Assembly (NCBI GenBank): GCA_946482625.1
Contig: CAMLSH010000132.1
Coordinates: 1 to 8,939, forward strand
From: an uncultured Opitutaceae bacterium
GTDB lineage: Bacteria; Verrucomicrobiota; Verrucomicrobiae; Opitutales; Opitutaceae
Direction: 5' to 3'
Length of the DNA stretch: 8,939 nt
Shown here: piece by piece, positions 7,043 to 8,939 of the stretch
How the letters are laid out: each line of letters opens with the position of its first letter
Numbering within the stretch: the stretch's first letter is position 1
Notes under the pieces: generated by a model
Told to the model about the DNA's origin: nothing
What the model saw: only the letters and a program-made list of their open reading frames with translations
Database searches by the model: none
Translations under genes and position numbers: made by a program

Positions 7043-8656
7043 ATGGTCCTCCTGAACATCGCCGGCGGTATTGCGCTGATTTTATTCGGTATCCGTTTTT
7101 TGCGGAAGGGGCTCGAGCGCCTGCTAGGCTTCGGACTGCACGCGTGGTTGAAACACATGTCGCGGCGGCCCTGGCAGGCGGCAATCGCGGGAGCGGGGTT
7201 CGGGACGGTGGCGCCATCATCGACCGCACAGACATTGCTCACGTTGCAATTGGTGAAGGCGGGCGAGTTGTCGCGCGAAGGCGCGCTGGCGTTTCTCCTT
7301 GGGGCGAACGCAGGGATCACCGTCACGGTGCAGCTGATCGCGTTGCGGGTGTTCGATTATTATTCGCTGTTTCTCGTGGTGGGCTTGATCGGATTCCAAT
7401 TTTTCCGATCGGAGACAATTCGAGGCGCGGGACAATCGCTGCTGGGGCTCGGGCTGATTTTTCTGGCGATGACGATCATCAGTGCGGCGGCGCACGAGCT
7501 GTCGGCCGATCCGGAGTTCGTGACGGTGCTGGAACTGCTGCAAAATCACCCGGTGTTGCTGGTGATATTTGCGGCGCTCGTCACGTTGAGCGCGCAAAGT
7601 TCCACGGCGGTGATCGGCCTCGGGCTGGCGTTTGCGGCGACGGGCAAGGCGTCGCTCGCGTTGCTCGTGCCGGTGGTGCTCGGGGCGAATCTGGGCATCG
7701 GACTCACGAGTTTGCTGGCGGGTTATGGCACGGCCGCGGGGCGGGTGCTTGCCGCGGCGAATCTGGCGGTGAAGGGATTACTCATCGCGGCGGCGCTGGC
7801 GTTTTTGCCCGCGCTCGCGCGCTTCATCGAAGGAACGCCGGGAGATACCGCACGGCAGGCGGCGAATTTGCACACGGCGTTCAGCGTGGTGGCGCTGGCG
7901 ATCGGTGTCGTGGCCGGCGGGATACTGAGCCGGTGGCTGGAAAAAATCTTGAAGCCCACGCGGGCCGAGGAAACCGCGGTGCGACCCGTGGCGACGCATC
8001 TCGATCCATCGGCGTTGTCGGTGCCGGTGTTCGCGCTGGCGAACGCGACGCGCGAGACCTTGCTACTCGCGGACGAAGTGCGGTCGATGCTCGATGGCGC
8101 GTGGCGGGCGTTTAATAAGCCGAGCCTCGAACTCGCGCGCAGCGTGCAGAAGCACGACGACCGGGTGGACGAGTTGCACACGGCGATCAAACAGTACCTG
8201 AGCCAGCTGCCCGCCGATCCGATGACGCCGCAGGAAAGCCGGCTGCAATTCGGCCTGCTCAACTTCGCGAGCCAGCTCGAAGGCGTTGGCGATATTGTGG
8301 ACAAAACGCTCTGCGGCGCCGCCGTGAAACAAGTGCAGCAGCCGTTGTCCTTGAGCGCGGAGGACAAGGCGGATCTGACCGAGTTTTACGAGCGCCTGAT
8401 GCGGCGTTTCGACGCGGCGACGAGTGTGCTGGCGACGCGGGACCGCGAACTCGCGAAGGATTTTCTGAAGCAGGGCGATGTCTTGAAAGAGTGGTGCATC
8501 GAAGCACAGAAGCGGCATTACCAGCGGCTCAATCACGTGAAGGACGCGGAGCAGCTGGAAGAGAGCGCGCGGTTCATCGACATGATCAACGCCTTCCGCC
8601 GGATCAGCGGATTGTTGAACACGATCGGACACACGTTCCTGCCGGCAGCGGAGTGA
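7043..8656 (+). CDS. Na+/phosphate cotransporter family protein with PhoU-like C-terminal domain
   Basis: This 537-residue protein has the Na/Pi cotransporter (NaPi-II/NptA-like) transport domain at about 1-300 and a PhoU-like helical domain at about 325-530. The transport domain shows the family's inverted repeats. Each has a Ser/Thr motif followed by a GAN segment: PSSTA at 58-62 with LLGANAGIT near 85-93, and QSSTA at 185-189 with VVLGANLGIG near 211-220. The first repeat has Pro where the family usually has Gln. The PhoU part includes SQLEGVGDIVDK near 410-421, a conserved acidic helix. It should import phosphate, or a related anion, across the inner membrane, with the PhoU part sensing or gating. 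I chose the ATG at 7043 because GGAG at 7030-7033 lies nine bases before it; a GTG at 7028 is in frame but lacks such a site. The gap from Usp is 143 bases with a hairpin. Its TGA overlaps the next ATG. Confidence 0.93.
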   Translation: MVLLNIAGGIALILFGIRFLRKGLERLLGFGLHAWLKHMSRRPWQAAIAGAGFGTVAPSSTAQTLLTLQLVKAGELSREGALAFLLGANAGITVTVQLIALRVFDYYSLFLVVGLIGFQFFRSETIRGAGQSLLGLGLIFLAMTIISAAAHELSADPEFVTVLELLQNHPVLLVIFAALVTLSAQSSTAVIGLGLAFAATGKASLALLVPVVLGANLGIGLTSLLAGYGTAAGRVLAAANLAVKGLLIAAALAFLPALARFIEGTPGDTARQAANLHTAFSVVALAIGVVAGGILSRWLEKILKPTRAEETAVRPVATHLDPSALSVPVFALANATRETLLLADEVRSMLDGAWRAFNKPSLELARSVQKHDDRVDELHTAIKQYLSQLPADPMTPQESRLQFGLLNFASQLEGVGDIVDKTLCGAAVKQVQQPLSLSAEDKADLTEFYERLMRRFDAATSVLATRDRELAKDFLKQGDVLKEWCIEAQKRHYQRLNHVKDAEQLEESARFIDMINAFRRISGLLNTIGHTFLPAAE

Positions 8657-8939
8657 TGCTTTGTGCCATGACGCTTCATCGGAGACTCGGGAAAAATCGT
8701 GGCGGGTATTTTGGCGAGCGGGCGGATATGCGCGCGGTGCTGGAGGAGATTGACGCACTCGCGACGATGCACGGTTGGACGATCGAACGCATGCCCGTTG
8801 GCGAGGGCGTGAGTTTGATGGCTTTGCGACGCGGCGGAACTGAGGCGCGGAGGAAGATTTATGTGTCGGCGGGAATTCATGGCGATGAGCCGGCCGGGCC
8901 GCTCGCGGTGCGGCAGCTGCTCGCGGAAAATCGCTGGCC
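8656..8939 (+). CDS. M14 / AstE-AspA-type zinc hydrolase, N-terminal part only
   Basis: An open frame continues to the window edge and gives at least 94 residues. The key segment is YVSAGIHGDEPAGPLAVRQL, in which HGDE (His75 and Glu78, bases 8878-8889) is the HxxE zinc-binding pair of M14 carboxypeptidases and succinylglutamate desuccinylase/aspartoacylase proteins. The preceding strand and the following PAGPLAVRQLL helix fit that fold. The remaining ligand and the catalytic Glu would lie beyond the window. The likely start is the ATG at 8656, which overlaps the Na/Pi stop as TGATG and suggests translational coupling. An ATG at 8668 is an alternative; the nearby GGAG at 8650-8653 is too close to the first and somewhat far from the second. 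No signal peptide is evident, so a cytoplasmic enzyme is likely. It could be a peptidase, an amidase or a deacylase; the visible part does not decide. Confidence 0.8.
   Translation, partial: MLCAMTLHRRLGKNRGGYFGERADMRAVLEEIDALATMHGWTIERMPVGEGVSLMALRRGGTEARRKIYVSAGIHGDEPAGPLAVRQLLAENRW

Noticed and set aside
6150..7235. A 361-codon open frame on the minus strand opposite the Usp gene
   Set aside because: Arg-rich translation without family features; it is antisense to a certain Usp gene and runs into the start of the Na/Pi gene.
6925..8115. A 396-codon plus-strand frame overlapping the Na/Pi gene
   Set aside because: Its translation is Gly-, Ala- and Arg-rich and low in complexity, whereas the overlapping frame has clear transporter motifs.

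Overview
The window is a GC-rich stretch of a bacterial chromosome that reads as housekeeping and transport genes, not an island. The closest impression is Verrucomicrobiota, perhaps Opitutaceae: GC-rich third positions, several start codons without a Shine-Dalgarno sequence, and short dyad repeats in the gaps. This placement is inference from style and gene content; there is no marker gene such as rRNA. No transposase, phage gene, tRNA or CRISPR array was seen.

Layout. (1) 4-714, minus: a DTW-domain tRNA-uridine aminocarboxypropyltransferase. (2) 911-1237, plus: a small acidic protein of unknown function, divergent from the first gene. (3) 1263-1320: an imperfect palindrome between two converging genes. 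(4) 1339-3444 and 3518-4126, minus: a secreted M3 zinc oligopeptidase and, upstream of it, an exported AhpC/TSA-type thioredoxin-fold protein; a small hairpin lies between them. (5) 4127-4537: a 411-base divergent gap with tandem hairpins but no gene. (6) 4538-8939, plus: a SulP anion transporter with a STAS domain, a tandem universal stress protein, a Na+/phosphate cotransporter with a PhoU-like tail, and the first 94 codons of an M14/AstE-AspA-type zinc hydrolase that runs off the window.

How they may work together. The plus-strand block resembles an anion-uptake cluster: SulP and Usp are 25 bases apart, the Na/Pi gene follows after 142 bases with a hairpin in the gap, and the M14-like gene overlaps the Na/Pi stop codon as TGATG. 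The STAS, Usp and PhoU-like domains are all plausible cytoplasmic regulatory modules, so transport may be tied to energy or stress state; this is inference. The two minus-strand envelope genes may handle peptide turnover and thiol or peroxide chemistry outside the cytoplasm.

No new defence or mobile system was found. The most useful leads are a recurring GGCGAC/GTCGCC hairpin in two gaps, the long palindrome at 1263-1320, an identical CTCCTCCC octamer just before two unrelated start codons, and the altered first QSS motif of the Na/Pi transporter.
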